Origin: Marispirochaeta sp.
GTDB taxonomy: Bacteria; Spirochaetota; Spirochaetia; JC444; Marispirochaetaceae
Length of the DNA: 64,000 nt
Assembly (NCBI RefSeq): GCF_963668165.1
Contig: NZ_OY764209.1
Location: 1,798,001 to 1,862,000 of the forward strand
Direction of reading: 5' to 3'
Shown in pieces: positions 7,837-16,938 of the stretch. A model generated the notes under the pieces. It saw only the letters and a list, made by a program, of their open reading frames with translations, did no database searches and was not told the origin of the DNA. The translations under genes and the position numbers were made by a program. How positions within the stretch are numbered: position 1 is the stretch's first letter; each line of letters opens with the position of its first letter.

Positions 7837-9119
7837 TGACCGCATGGATTTTTGTTCCTTTTCTGGTAACACTCCTGGTTGGAGTCCCCATCGCTTTTGC
7901 TCTTGGAATCAGTGCGACAACATTTCTTATTGTATGGGACAAGGTTCCTTTTACCGTGATTGCCCAACGCTTCTACAGTTCGGTGGATGTCTTCGTTCTT
8001 CTTTCTATACCGTTTTTTATCCTTGCAGGAGAGCTGATGAATAAAACTGGTATTACAACCCGTCTGGTAAAGTTTGCCGGACTGGTTGTCGGCCGGCTGC
8101 GGGGAGGGCTTGCTCAGGCGAACATAGGGGCAAGTATTTTGTTTGCCGGTCTTACCGGAGCCGGGGTTTCCGATACTTCAGCTATCGGTTCAATCCTGAT
8201 TCCCGCAATGAAAGAAGATGGCTTTGAGGCTGATTACAGTGCGGCGGTTACTGCTGCCTCATCTGTAATCGGACCGATTATTCCTCCCAGTATTATTATG
8301 GTTGTATTCGGATCAATCATGGGCATCTCAATCGGGGCACTCTTTGCCGCCGGGTTTGTACCGGGGATCCTTGTAGGCCTTGCCCTTATGATTATGGCCT
8401 ATATTATCGGGGTTAAGCGGAACCATCCCTACCGGAAAGAGAAAGTAGGCGCAATGGAGCTGATAAAAGGAACGAAAGATGCAGTTCTTGCTCTGCTTAT
8501 GCCGGTTATTATTATCGGTGGAATACTAAGCGGTGTTTTCACCCCTACTGAAGCGGCGGCGGTTGCAACCTGCTATGCACTTGTGGTCGGATTCTTTGTT
8601 TTTAAAACTCTGAAACTGAAAGATATCCCCGCCTGTCTGCTTAAGAGCGCCACAACAACCTCGATTCTGATTCTTATCGTAGGCTTTGCCAGCGTATTGA
8701 GCTGGACCCTCTCTATTGAGCGGATTCCCCAGGCTCTGGCAAAAGCTCTGGTAAGTGCCAATCTCGGCCGGGTGCAGTTCCTGTTGCTGGTAAATGTGCT
8801 GCTTCTTTTTATGGGTATGATCATGGAGACTGGTGCTAACGCAATTCTGCTTGGTCCCATTCTTATGCCGCTGGCAATACGCCTGGGAATCCACCCGGTG
8901 CATTTTGCCCTTATTATGCTGGTCAACCTCAATATAGGGCTGGCGACGCCCCCGCTCGGAGTCTGCCTGTTTGTTGCCTGTCCCATAGCCGGCGTCAGTA
9001 TGATGAAGATATCAAAAGCAATTGCCCCTTTTATAGTAATGGAGATTGCAGCTCTTATGCTGATCACTTTTATTCCCGACCTGGTACTGTTTGTGCCGCG
9101 GCTGCTCGGATTTGCCTGA
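7836..9119 (+). CDS. dctM: TRAP transporter large permease, DctM family
   Basis: A 427-residue protein with about twelve membrane helices. Family motifs include IPFFILAGELMNKTGIT near residue 60, GLTGAGVSDTSAIGSILIPAM near 110, IIPPSIIMVVFG near 150, and a second repeat with MGMIMETGANAILLGPIL and ATPPLGVCLFVACPIAGVSM near 390. The paired ETGA and PPLG motifs are the inverted repeats that build the ion and substrate path. It overlaps dctQ by one base in the TGATGA arrangement. Together with DctP and DctQ it imports an acid substrate at the inner membrane, driven by a sodium gradient. Confidence 0.93.
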   Translation: MTAWIFVPFLVTLLVGVPIAFALGISATTFLIVWDKVPFTVIAQRFYSSVDVFVLLSIPFFILAGELMNKTGITTRLVKFAGLVVGRLRGGLAQANIGASILFAGLTGAGVSDTSAIGSILIPAMKEDGFEADYSAAVTAASSVIGPIIPPSIIMVVFGSIMGISIGALFAAGFVPGILVGLALMIMAYIIGVKRNHPYRKEKVGAMELIKGTKDAVLALLMPVIIIGGILSGVFTPTEAAAVATCYALVVGFFVFKTLKLKDIPACLLKSATTTSILILIVGFASVLSWTLSIERIPQALAKALVSANLGRVQFLLLVNVLLLFMGMIMETGANAILLGPILMPLAIRLGIHPVHFALIMLVNLNIGLATPPLGVCLFVACPIAGVSMMKISKAIAPFIVMEIAALMLITFIPDLVLFVPRLLGFA

Positions 9120-9129
9120 GGAAAAAACA

Positions 9130-10101
9130 ATGAGTAAAAAGAAGATACTGGTAACCCTTCAGCCCAGTCTGAAGGAATTGGTTCATCGTCACATGGAGCG
9201 TACCCTGGCGGAAGCCGGGTATGAGATGAAGACCCGCTACAGTTGGGATCCACTGGAAGAAGCGGAGATAAAAGAGGCTGCAGGCGATGTTCACGGTTTT
9301 ATCGTAGGCCTCGAAAAAGTTTCCCCCGCAGTAATGGATGCTGCGCCGAACCTGAAGGTGGTCTCCAAGTATGGTGTCGGTACAGATAATATAGATATAC
9401 CGGCGGCCATGGAACGGGGTATCTCTGTATCCAACTGCCCAGGATCAAACAGCAATGCAGTAGCCGAGGTTACCGTTGGTCTTATGCTGAACCTGGCTAG
9501 GAATGTGCAGAATCTCTGTAATGATCTGCGCAATAAACAGTTCGGGGTGTACGTAGGCAGTGAACTGGCTGGTAAAACCGTCGGAATCCTTGGATTTGGC
9601 AATATCGGCCGAAAGGTTGCATCCTATCTGAAACCTTTTGGTACCAGAACCCTTGCTTACGATCTTTATCAGGACCGGAAGGCGGCTGAGGAACTGGGGC
9701 TTCAGTTTGCGTCACTTGAGGAAATTTTTGCCCAGGCTGATTTTATCTCCGTACATCTACCGCTTACAAAGGAGACTAACCACCTTGTCGACATGAAGCT
9801 TTTATCCACTGTCAAACCGGGGCTGTTCCTGGTGAATATTGCCCGGGGCGGAGTCGTAGCGGAAGAGGCTCTTTTTCAGGCGGTACAGGAGGGACTTGTA
9901 GCGCGGGCTGCGGTGGATGTGTTCGAATTTGAGCCTCCAACGGGTTCAAAGTTGCTTGAAGATGATCGCTTTATTGTCACTCCCCATATCGGAGCGGGAA
10001 CACTTGAAGCGACCTTTAATATGGCGAATATGTCCATGGAGAATGTCATATCCGTCATAGAGGGGAAAGGTAATCCTCATCCGGTGGGCGGATCTAAGTA
10101 G
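9130..10101 (+). CDS. D-2-hydroxyacid / phosphoglycerate dehydrogenase-family NAD-dependent enzyme
   Basis: ATG at 9130 lies ten bases after the dctM stop behind GAGGAAAAAA. The 323 residues follow the D-isomer hydroxyacid dehydrogenase plan. The N-terminal half of the catalytic domain is followed by a Rossmann fold with GILGFGNIGRK, then VNIARGGVV with the substrate-binding Arg, a DVFEFEPP segment carrying the Glu, and PHIGAGT with the catalytic His. It resembles SerA-like proteins without the regulatory ACT domain. Placed between a TRAP transporter and DhaK/DhaL-type kinase genes, it more likely oxidises or reduces an imported hydroxy acid or sugar acid than makes serine. Confidence 0.86.
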   Translation: MSKKKILVTLQPSLKELVHRHMERTLAEAGYEMKTRYSWDPLEEAEIKEAAGDVHGFIVGLEKVSPAVMDAAPNLKVVSKYGVGTDNIDIPAAMERGISVSNCPGSNSNAVAEVTVGLMLNLARNVQNLCNDLRNKQFGVYVGSELAGKTVGILGFGNIGRKVASYLKPFGTRTLAYDLYQDRKAAEELGLQFASLEEIFAQADFISVHLPLTKETNHLVDMKLLSTVKPGLFLVNIARGGVVAEEALFQAVQEGLVARAAVDVFEFEPPTGSKLLEDDRFIVTPHIGAGTLEATFNMANMSMENVISVIEGKGNPHPVGGSK

Positions 10102-10125
10102 AGGATAGGTAAGGAGAACAGAATA

Positions 10126-11136
10126 ATGAAAAAATTCCTGAATAAACCGGAAAATTTTGTAGATGAAATGGTTGAGGGGATCCTTGCGGCACATCCGGAC
10201 AGACTTAAGGGAGTTCCCGGAGAACCCCGGGTCATAGTCCGGACAGATGCCCCTGTAAAGGGTAAGGTTGCCCTGGCCACCGGTGGCGGGTCCGGTCATC
10301 TTCCCCTTTTTCTGGGCTATGTCGGAGCAGGTCTGCTGGATGGATGTGCAGTGGGAGGCGTTTTTCAGAGCCCCAGTGCACAGCAGATGCTGGAGATAAC
10401 TAAAACCATCGACAGCGGAAAAGGCGTCCTTTATATATACGGCAATTATGGCGGGGATATCATGAACTTTGATATGGCTGCCGAGATGGCGGATTTTGAA
10501 GATATTACGGTGGAGACTTATGTTGCTGCAGATGATGTAGCCAGTGCATCAAAGGACAATGCCGAAAAGAGGCGGGGAGTTGCAGGCATTTTCTATGTTT
10601 ACAAATGTGCTGGTGCCATGGCTGATGAGGGTGCTGATCTCGCTGAGGTAAAGCGTGTAGCAGAAAAAGCTGGTGCAGCAGTGCGCAGCATGGGTGTTTT
10701 GCGCTGTCACCTGTAATAATTCCCGAAGTAGGCAAGCCGTCATTTACCATTGCCGATGGTGAGATGGAGATAGGTATGGGAATCCACGGCGAACCCGGGA
10801 TTCGCAAAGGGCCCCTTGAAACTGCTGATAAGGTGGTGGATGAGATCCTGGACAGATTCTTCCGGATCTTGGTACGGAAAGGGGGGACGAGGTCTCTGTG
10901 CTTATTAACGGTCTTGGTTCTACCCCCTAAAAGAAGAACAGTATATCATTTACCTTCGGGTGAATCAGGTGCTGAAAGAGAAAGGAATCACCGTTATTAG
11001 AGCCTATTTAGGTGAGTTTGCCACCTCAATGGAGATGACCGGTTTTTCAATTTCTGTTTTCAAGCTGGATAAGGAGCTCAAACAGCTGCCGGCCAAACCT
11101 GCAGACACACCATTCTTTACACAGATACAGTTTTAG
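10126..11136 (+). pseudogene. dhaK-like dihydroxyacetone kinase subunit, frameshifted
   Basis: The first 190 residues are a good DhaK N-terminus, with the GGGSGHLPLFLGYVG glycine loop near residue 53, GNYGGDIMNFDMA and a clean ribosome site. After 10695 the frame shifts: ALSPVIIPEVGKPSFTIADG and EIGMGIHGEPGI continue in another frame. At least one more shift occurs near 10870, where VLINGLGSTP should follow, and another near 10935 before AYLGEFATSMEMTGFSISV. The conserved HGEPG segment shows it was DhaK. Several independent shifts indicate decay, although assembly error should be excluded. The partner dhaL next door is still open. Confidence 0.85.
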
Positions 11137-11145
11137 GAGTTAACC

Positions 11146-11763
11146 ATGGCGTTTGGTATAGCTGCTGTTTCAGATCTTTTCCGGAGTGTGGAGAAGAAGA
11201 TGCAGGAAAACAGGGACCTTATTATAGAGCTTGACTCCAGGCTGGGCGACGGAGACCTCGGATTGACTATGACCGGGGCCTTTGCTGCCGCGGCTGCGCT
11301 TTCTCCGGGCGATGAGAAAGATATTGGTAAGTATCTTGCAAAAGCTGGGCTTGCCATGAACAATGCGGCTCCGTCTACCATGGGGACTTTAATGGCGAGT
11401 GGTTTTATGCGGGGAGGTAAGGCATTGAGAGGGGTCGAAGAGATTTTCCTGGATGGGCTCCGCAGTTTTTTTCATGCCTTTCTCGAGGGGCTCATGGAAA
11501 GAGGAAAGTCCGTCCGGGGTGAAAAGACCATAATCGATGTCATCGGACCTGTTTCTGACTCTTTTGATATAGAGTATCCGGACATGGCTACAGCCCTGAA
11601 CGCAGCCCTTGAGACTGCGGAAGCCGGGCCTGATGCCACAAAAGATATGCTTGCATGCCGCGGCCGGGCTGCCTACTACCAGGAGCAGTCCCTCGGGCAT
11701 CAGGATCCCGGAGCGACAGCAGGACTGTTTCTTGTTCAGGGATTTGCTGAGGTTTTCGGCTGA
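11146..11763 (+). CDS. DhaL-family kinase ATP-binding subunit
   Basis: The 205-residue protein has the DhaL signature ELDSRLGDGDLG near residue 30, whose aspartates hold the magnesium-ATP, followed by APSTMGTLMASGF near 78. The C-terminal GRAAYYQEQSLGHQDPGA is the most conserved DhaL segment. There is no PTS-type DhaM gene nearby, so the original DhaK-DhaL pair was probably an ATP-dependent kinase of the type acting on dihydroxyacetone, erythrulose or similar ketoses. Since dhaK upstream is broken, the subunit may have no partner now. The short spacing (9 bases) confirms the operon. Confidence 0.88.
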   Translation: MAFGIAAVSDLFRSVEKKMQENRDLIIELDSRLGDGDLGLTMTGAFAAAAALSPGDEKDIGKYLAKAGLAMNNAAPSTMGTLMASGFMRGGKALRGVEEIFLDGLRSFFHAFLEGLMERGKSVRGEKTIIDVIGPVSDSFDIEYPDMATALNAALETAEAGPDATKDMLACRGRAAYYQEQSLGHQDPGATAGLFLVQGFAEVFG

Positions 11764-11785
11764 CCTGTTCCGATGGTCTCTGATA

Positions 11786-11815
11786 AGCGCCGTGTCTGCG
11801 GCGCATTTTTTTATT
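11786..11815 (+). terminator. Rho-independent terminator after dhaL
   Basis: GCGCCG pairs with CGGCGC around TGTCTG and is followed by A and seven T residues. This ends the TRAP/kinase operon. Confidence 0.8.
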
Positions 11816-11867
11816 CTGTTTTCCTGAATTCCTGTTGTTGCCTTAGATCCGGACTGGGGATATAATT

Positions 11868-11884
11868 GGTATAATCATTGGACC
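11868..11884 (+). promoter_or_regulatory. Putative GntR operator GGTATAATCATTGGACC
   Basis: This is the second copy of the GnT-N2-AAT-N-ATT-N2-ACC palindrome seen at 3792. It overlaps a TATAAT that could be the -10 of the short-chain dehydrogenase promoter, so binding would block transcription. Confidence 0.5.
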
Positions 11885-11915
11885 TAATGGTTCTTCAACT
11901 CTTTTGGAGCAGAAA

Positions 11916-12731
11916 ATGGAAAAGCGTCATAAAGATAAGGTCGCGCTGGTTTTCGGATCAGCATCTGGAATAGGAAAAGGAGTCGCACTCAGGCTGGCTG
12001 CGGACGGAGCAAAGATGGTTCTATCCGACATAAGTGCGGAACAGCTTACGGGCACCGTTGAGGAGTGCCGCGCATGTGGTACAGAAGCGGTCAGCATTGC
12101 CGGGGATATCTCAAAAACTGAAGATATCCGCAAGGTTGTTGACTTTGCGGTTAAAAGCTTCGGCCGCATAGATTTCATGGTGAATGCTGCAGGCATTGTA
12201 CAGAGCCGGGAACTTCTTGAGGTCGAAGAGAAGGACTGGGACCGGATTATCGCAATCAACCAGAAGGGAACTGTCTTTGCCTGCCAGATTGTCGGTCAGC
12301 AGATGGTTGATCAGGTAGAGGCCTTGCCGGAGAAAGAGCGGCCCCTGTGCGGCGGCAAGATTATCAACTTCTCCTCCATAGCAGGCCGCCGGGGACGCTC
12401 CTTTCAGGTCCATTATGCAGCTTCCAAAGCAGCAATTATCAGTATTACCCAGTCAACGGCCATGGCTCTTGCTCCCTACGGTATCAACGTTAATGCAATA
12501 TCTCCCAGTGTGGTAAAGACTCCCATGTGGGATGCCAGTATCAAAGGCAAAGCTGAATCTCTGGGTGTTTCGGTGGAGGAAGCCACCGCCGAGATGATAA
12601 CAAAAATACCCCTTGCAAGAATCGGTACCACAGAAGATATAGGAGGAGCTGTGAGCTTTCTTTGCTCAACTGATGCCGATTTCATAACCGGACAGACCCT
12701 GAACGTAGACGGCGGCTTCGAAATGAACTGA
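11916..12731 (+). CDS. Short-chain dehydrogenase/reductase (SDR, Rossmann fold)
   Basis: ATG at 11916 is preceded by GGAG at a good distance. Classical SDR motifs are present: cofactor loop VFGSASGIGKG near residue 15, an Asp (LSDIS) after strand 2 that favours NAD over NADP, VNAAG near 93, catalytic Ser in NFSSIAG, YAASKAA with the Tyr-Lys pair, and a C-terminal FITGQTLNVDGGF typical of tetrameric SDRs. The 271 residues are a usual length. The gene follows the terminated kinase operon but shares the putative operator with the transaldolase promoter, so it probably oxidises a polyol or sugar intermediate of the same pathway. Confidence 0.9.
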   Translation: MEKRHKDKVALVFGSASGIGKGVALRLAADGAKMVLSDISAEQLTGTVEECRACGTEAVSIAGDISKTEDIRKVVDFAVKSFGRIDFMVNAAGIVQSRELLEVEEKDWDRIIAINQKGTVFACQIVGQQMVDQVEALPEKERPLCGGKIINFSSIAGRRGRSFQVHYAASKAAIISITQSTAMALAPYGINVNAISPSVVKTPMWDASIKGKAESLGVSVEEATAEMITKIPLARIGTTEDIGGAVSFLCSTDADFITGQTLNVDGGFEMN

Positions 12732-12977
12732 TCCCTGACAGCGGGTTCATAATATTAAATGAAAAATGATCCGAGGCGTTAAGGCGAAAATCAGGGAAAA
12801 TGGAAACATGCAGTCTAAAACCGGCGCAAATAGCCGTTCTGGAGCGGATGGGCGCAACCTGTCGGACTCCACAACACTTCAACCCGGACCGATTCGCTTA
12901 CAATGAATGTGAAACGCCCGAAGAACGCCGGTAAAAGTAAAGACCACTCCCACCGAGCGGACGTGAGGAAGGAGTTA
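12732..12977. other. Non-coding end of an IS91-like element
   Basis: No gene is visible. The base composition is GC-balanced and the stretch lies directly 3' of a minus-strand IS91-family transposase remnant, so it probably holds that element's terminal sequence. Confidence 0.4.
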
Positions 12978-14054
12978 TTAGTTCAGAGATGCGGGATCAA
13001 CCCCCGTGGGAGGCCGCCCCTGTTTTACGAGCCTGGTCGGAGCTTTCAGCTCCTGCCCGGCCTGGCATCCTGGATGCCGTAAAATGCGGTCTATTTCCGC
13101 TGGTTCCTGGATAACAGAAATGACCTTCAATCTCGTAGACCTTCGACAACAAGCGGGCCCATGCTTTCCTGTAAGCCTGCGCATCAGGCGATTCATCGGG
13201 AAGGTCAGCATTTTCTTGCGGTTCGAATCCTTCAGGAAGGGAAGGACCTACCTGCTGCTCATGGGCCTTTCTCCAGCCGGTCGAAGCACGTTCTGCAATA
13301 TGTGGCATGGTTTCCCAGGCACCTTTGATGCGGGATGAGTACAATCCGTAGCGCCGTATCAGCTGCACTCTCTTCGGAGGGACATACTGCGTAAGCTCTG
13401 CCAGGACGTCGCAGGCATTGAACATATGTATGTTTTCCTTGAAATACTCGTTGTAATGGGTGTGAAACAGCACCCGTCCTTTAAAAACCTTCGTAATGGA
13501 TTTTCTTCAAGGATATAGGCGGACGGGCTATATACTGAGTTATGTTCTCCCGGGAGCTCTCACCTGAGAATCCGTACGCTGTTGTCTATACTGAAGTCTG
13601 AGTGTCGCCAGGAGAGTAGATTCCGGGCAAAATGCTCGGTAAGCAGTTTTTTTTCGGTGAAGAGTCGTACCACAGTGCGCCTGAAGTACTCATTTCTTTT
13701 CTCGAGACCAGAAAAGGGAAGATAGACAAATGTCCCATCTGCATCAAATCCCCCCTCAAGAACAATAGGGCTGGTCGCAATCCTGCGGATTGCTGCTCGC
13801 CTTAGCAACCTACATGAAAATGAGGGTTCCACCGGAGCATATCCCCGAAAGTTTGTAGTGCCTTATATGGGGTGTGCGCATGGTATTTTACTTCGCAAAA
13901 ACCTGAGATGGGCTATGACCATTCCTGTGCGTATTTCTTTACCAGCAACTTCCCGGTAGAAATCGCTGATCATGGCGAATATCATTTTTGAAATTTCTGC
14001 AAAAAGCCTCCTGTCGTGGCGAAAGAATACCCGTAGGGCTTTATGGGAAAGTAA
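12978..14054 (-). pseudogene. IS91-family (Y2/HUH) transposase remnant, type 1, multiply frameshifted
   Basis: Fragments in several minus-strand frames line up in order as one transposase. RLFAEISKMIFAMISDFY (about 14000) comes first, then VLEGGFDADGTFVYLPFSGL (13750), NLLSWRHSDFSIDNSVRI (13570), HTHYNEYFKENIHMFNA (13450), RYGLYSSRIKGAWETMPH (13350) and a final ISVIQEPAEIDRILRH (13100). These are segments of the putative transposase family PF04986. The N-terminal zinc-ribbon part is missing and joins another IS91-type fragment near 14055. At least four frame changes make it non-functional. Confidence 0.75.
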
Positions 14055-14680
14055 AAAAAAATTAGCTGCTACGCGGACGGGAAGATAGAATGCCTTCCGG
14101 CAGGGGTGCCGGCTATGATCTTCTGAAGAGAAAGTACCACCGGGAACGACATAGTGGATGTGAGGGTGGTACTGGAGTTGCCGGCCCCAGGTATGCAGTA
14201 CGCTGAAGAATCCCGGAACATCCCCCGGAAACCAGGTCTGTTCGGAAGCAGGTTTTTTCATGATACCGGAAGTGGCGGCGAAAAAGGCGGCATAGGCGAA
14301 TCGTTGATGCTGTCGAAAGAACGTGCGGAATGGCGCCGGAACGGTGAAGGTAATCATGAAACCGCCGAATTCAGTGCATGAAATTTCCGATAGAAAATAC
14401 CGTGAAACGGTAGTAGAATGGGAATATCCGAAGAATGTGATCCTGATATATGTCAGTTGGAACGGGGCGGTACGGGCGGGAAGAAATAATTGGCTTTTTA
14501 TCACAACGGCCCTGGCTGGAAAGAATGTTGGCTTTGAAGAGATCGGGAACCGGATCTTCTTCCGGGAATTCTTTCTAGGATATGCAGATATGAAGGTCTA
14601 CGATATAATGACCTATAAGAATAAGCTGAAACTGTAAGGGATGTGGTTGGCTAATAGTCCGCGATGTCCTGGTTTGTACA
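14055..14680. mobile_element. Composite IS91-IS481 remnant, copy preceding the GNAT cassette
   Basis: From 14055 to about 14358 the minus strand encodes the middle of a second IS91-type transposase (FTVPAPFRTFFRQHQRF, LQYHPHIHYVVPGG). From there the plus strand encodes the C-terminus of an IS481-like transposase (SVHEISDRKY, ETVVEWEYPKN), and the block ends at the conserved TGTACA terminus at 14680. The junction between the two transposons is the same as at 25368 and 33926, so the chimera arose once and then spread. This copy has diverged more and lacks the hairpin end. Confidence 0.75.
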
Positions 14681-14807
14681 CCCGCTTTCGCGGTGCAAAA
14701 GGTAATTGAAATATAAAAAAACAAAACTGATAGTCTTATACTATTTCTGCTTTCAACAGAAAATCGTATAATAAAAGTGACAATTAAATATTTTTTAGGA
14801 TGAATCT

Positions 14808-15575
14808 ATGAGGGTTGAAACAATCAATAGCGAATTTGTAAATTTAAATATTGACAATGTATTTAATGAGCATTTATGTTGCATTATCAGAAAAAAAGTT
14901 GCTCATGCTGGTATAGATGCTAAACGCAAATGGCTGTATGATCGTTTAAAAGAGGGACATGTTTTTAGAAAGCTGTGTGCTGATGCTACAGTGTTTATTG
15001 AATATGCACCTATTGAAACAGCATGAGTCCCAATACAAGGTGACAATTTTTACTACATTTATTGCTTATGGGTTGACGGACCATATAAGGGAAAAGGATA
15101 CGGAAAAGCCCTTATGGAGTACTGTATAGATGATGCAAAATCTAATGCTAAATCTGGAGTATGTATTCTTGGATCAAAAAAGCAAAAAGCATGGTTAACT
15201 GATCAATCGTTTGCTAAAAGTTTCGGTTTTAATGTTGTTGATGATACTGATAATGGATATGAATTGTTGGTACTTTCTTTTGATGGCAGAAAACCACAAT
15301 TTGCACCTAATGCCAGAAGCATGAGAATTGAAAACAATGATTTTACGATAATTTATGATAATCAATGTCCGTATATCAAAAAAAGTCTTGAAGTTGTTAA
15401 GAAATACTGTGAAGAGAATAATGTGCCTTTAACGGTAAACTATGTTGATTCATTAGAAAAAGCAAAAAGCTTACCATGTGTATTCAATAATTGGTGCGTT
15501 TTTTATAAAGGAAAATTTGAAACTGTTAATTTGTTGATAGATGTTGAAATGTTGAAAAGAATACTAAAGAAATAG
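14808..15575 (+). pseudogene. YoaP-like GNAT acetyltransferase with a premature TGA at a conserved Trp
   Basis: The reading frame runs from ATG 14808 to TAA 15575 apart from a TGA at 15024-15026. Upstream is MRVETINSEFVNLNIDN; downstream is CLWVDGPYKGKGYGKALMEY with the acetyl-CoA binding loop, then a C-terminal domain FTIIYDNQCPYIKKSLEVV typical of YoaP-like proteins. The TGA replaces the residue after ETA and before VPIQGDN, where relatives, as I recall them, have Trp, so one G-to-A change explains it. The gene is AT-rich and flanked by the composite IS remnant and a cut attC-like half-site, so it is a cassette. An 89-residue gap without a start means the second half is probably not made. 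Confidence 0.75.
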
Positions 15576-15633
15576 TGATGCACCTGAAAATATAAAAAGC
15601 TAGAAAGGAATAATGAAATTGTATAGTAATTAT

Positions 15634-15654
15634 GTATAACAATCGCTTCAACTT
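15634..15654 (+). repeat. Left half of an attC-like site, cut by an IS481-like element
   Basis: GTATAACAATCGCTTCAAC right after the GNAT cassette has the usual attC order: an AAC core, a spacer and a TTCAA arm. The expected right half is absent because transposon sequence begins immediately after it. Confidence 0.4.
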
Positions 15655-16480
15655 GTCGTGGCTATGATCCGCAGGTTCCGAACGAAGTGTGGAGCGCAGA
15701 TTACAAGGGTAAGTTCCGGATGGGTAACAAGAAATACTGCTACCCCGTGACGATTGCCGACTCATATTCCCGGAAAGTTTTTGCCGCCAAAGGGCTGCAT
15801 GCAGCAACACTGATAAACACAAAGCCGGTATTTATCGATGTATTTAGAAAATACGGATTACCGCTTCAAATTCACACGGACAACGGAGCACCCTTTGCAC
15901 ACATCTACTCCTTAGGCCGACTCTCGAAGTTCTCGGTCTGGTTCATGGAGTTAGGTATCCAGCCGGTGTTCTCGGATCCTGCCCATCCTGAGCAAAATGG
16001 CCGTCATGAGCGCATGCACAGGGAACTGAAGGGGGAGATGTCCTCGACCTCCCGGGCATTCGCTCCAGGCCCAGCAGCGGAAGCTGAACAGGTTTGTGAA
16101 AGAGTATAACGAGATCCGTCCCCATGAAGCGCTGGGGATGAACCCGCCGGAATCAGTGCATGAGATTTCCGATAGAAAATACCCGGAAACGGTAGTAGAA
16201 TGGGAATATCCGAAGAATGTGATAGAGAAATATGTCAGTCGCAACGGAGCAGTGAGAACGGGAAGAAATGCCTGGCTTTTCCTGACAACAGCCCTGGCCG
16301 GAAAGAATGTTGGGTTTGAAGAGATCGGGAACCGGATCTACCGAATCTTCTTCCGGGAATTCTTTTTAGGGTATGCAGATATGAAGGACATGAAGGTCTA
16401 CGATATAATGACCTATAAAAATGACCTAAGACTGTAAGGGATGTGGTTGGCTAATAGTCCGCGATGTCCTGGTTTGTACA
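15655..16480 (+). mobile_element. IS481-family insertion sequence remnant
   Basis: The plus strand encodes an integrase-core transposase that enters without an N-terminus at GYDPQVPNEVWSADYKGKF. It continues with IHTDNGAPFAHIYSLGRL and DPAHPEQNGRHERMHREL, which supply the D, D and E of the catalytic triad. A frameshift near 16060 leads to KEYNEIRPHEALGMNPPESV and the tail that also occurs at 14359, 25368 and 33926. It ends at the TGTACA terminus at 16480. This is the longest IS481 copy in the window and shows what the shorter copies come from. It is 5' truncated and frameshifted, so inactive by itself. Confidence 0.85.
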
Positions 16481-16529
16481 ACAATAGTAAATGCAACTGT
16501 TGATTAAAATAAAATTGTTGGAGTAAATT

Positions 16530-16914
16530 ATGAAACCAAAAGTATATTACTTCTCTGCAACAGGTAATTCACTTTATGTCGCAAGACAAATTGTAAAAAA
16601 TATTAACGGAGAATTAATACCAATTGCATCGCAAATGAATAAAAATAACATAGGTATAAATACCGATATTGTCGGTATTGTATTTCCAGTATATTATAAT
16701 CGGATTCCTATAATAATTGAAAAGTTCATAAAACTGTTAATGCAAATTGAAGGTAAATATCTGTTTGCAGTTTGTACTTATGGGGGAGGGCCAGGAGAAT
16801 CATTGCAAATGATTCAGCAGATATTAATTGAACGTGGCGGTAAACTCTCAGCTGCATTTGGTGTTCATATGAACTGCGCCCAATTGTCAAGACAGTTTTA
16901 TAGGAAGTTTAAGG
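16530..16914 (+). pseudogene. Flavodoxin-domain protein (EFR1-type), truncated by an IS3 element
   Basis: The AT-rich reading frame begins MKPKVYYFSATGNSLYVARQI, a flavodoxin phosphate-binding loop (SATGNS) of the EFR1 family, in which a flavodoxin domain is followed by ferredoxin-type iron-sulfur clusters. GIVFPVYYNRIPIIIEKFI and CTYGGGPGESLQMIQQ continue the flavodoxin fold. It breaks at about residue 128, where the IS3-type element begins. The cysteine-rich C-terminal part is not found on the other side, so the loss is larger than a simple insertion. It directly follows an IS481 end and thus occupies a cassette position. Confidence 0.75.
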
Positions 16915-16938
16915 TGTACTCCTCCCTCCTGTTTTATT

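Noticed and set aside
14400..14640. The IS481 tail as an independent short gene (about 100 codons)
   Set aside because: The longer copy at 15655-16480 shows it is the C-terminus of a transposase.
15024..15026. Recoding of TGA as Trp or selenocysteine in the GNAT gene
   Set aside because: TGA ends several intact genes in the window and no SECIS-like hairpin was visible; a point mutation is simpler.
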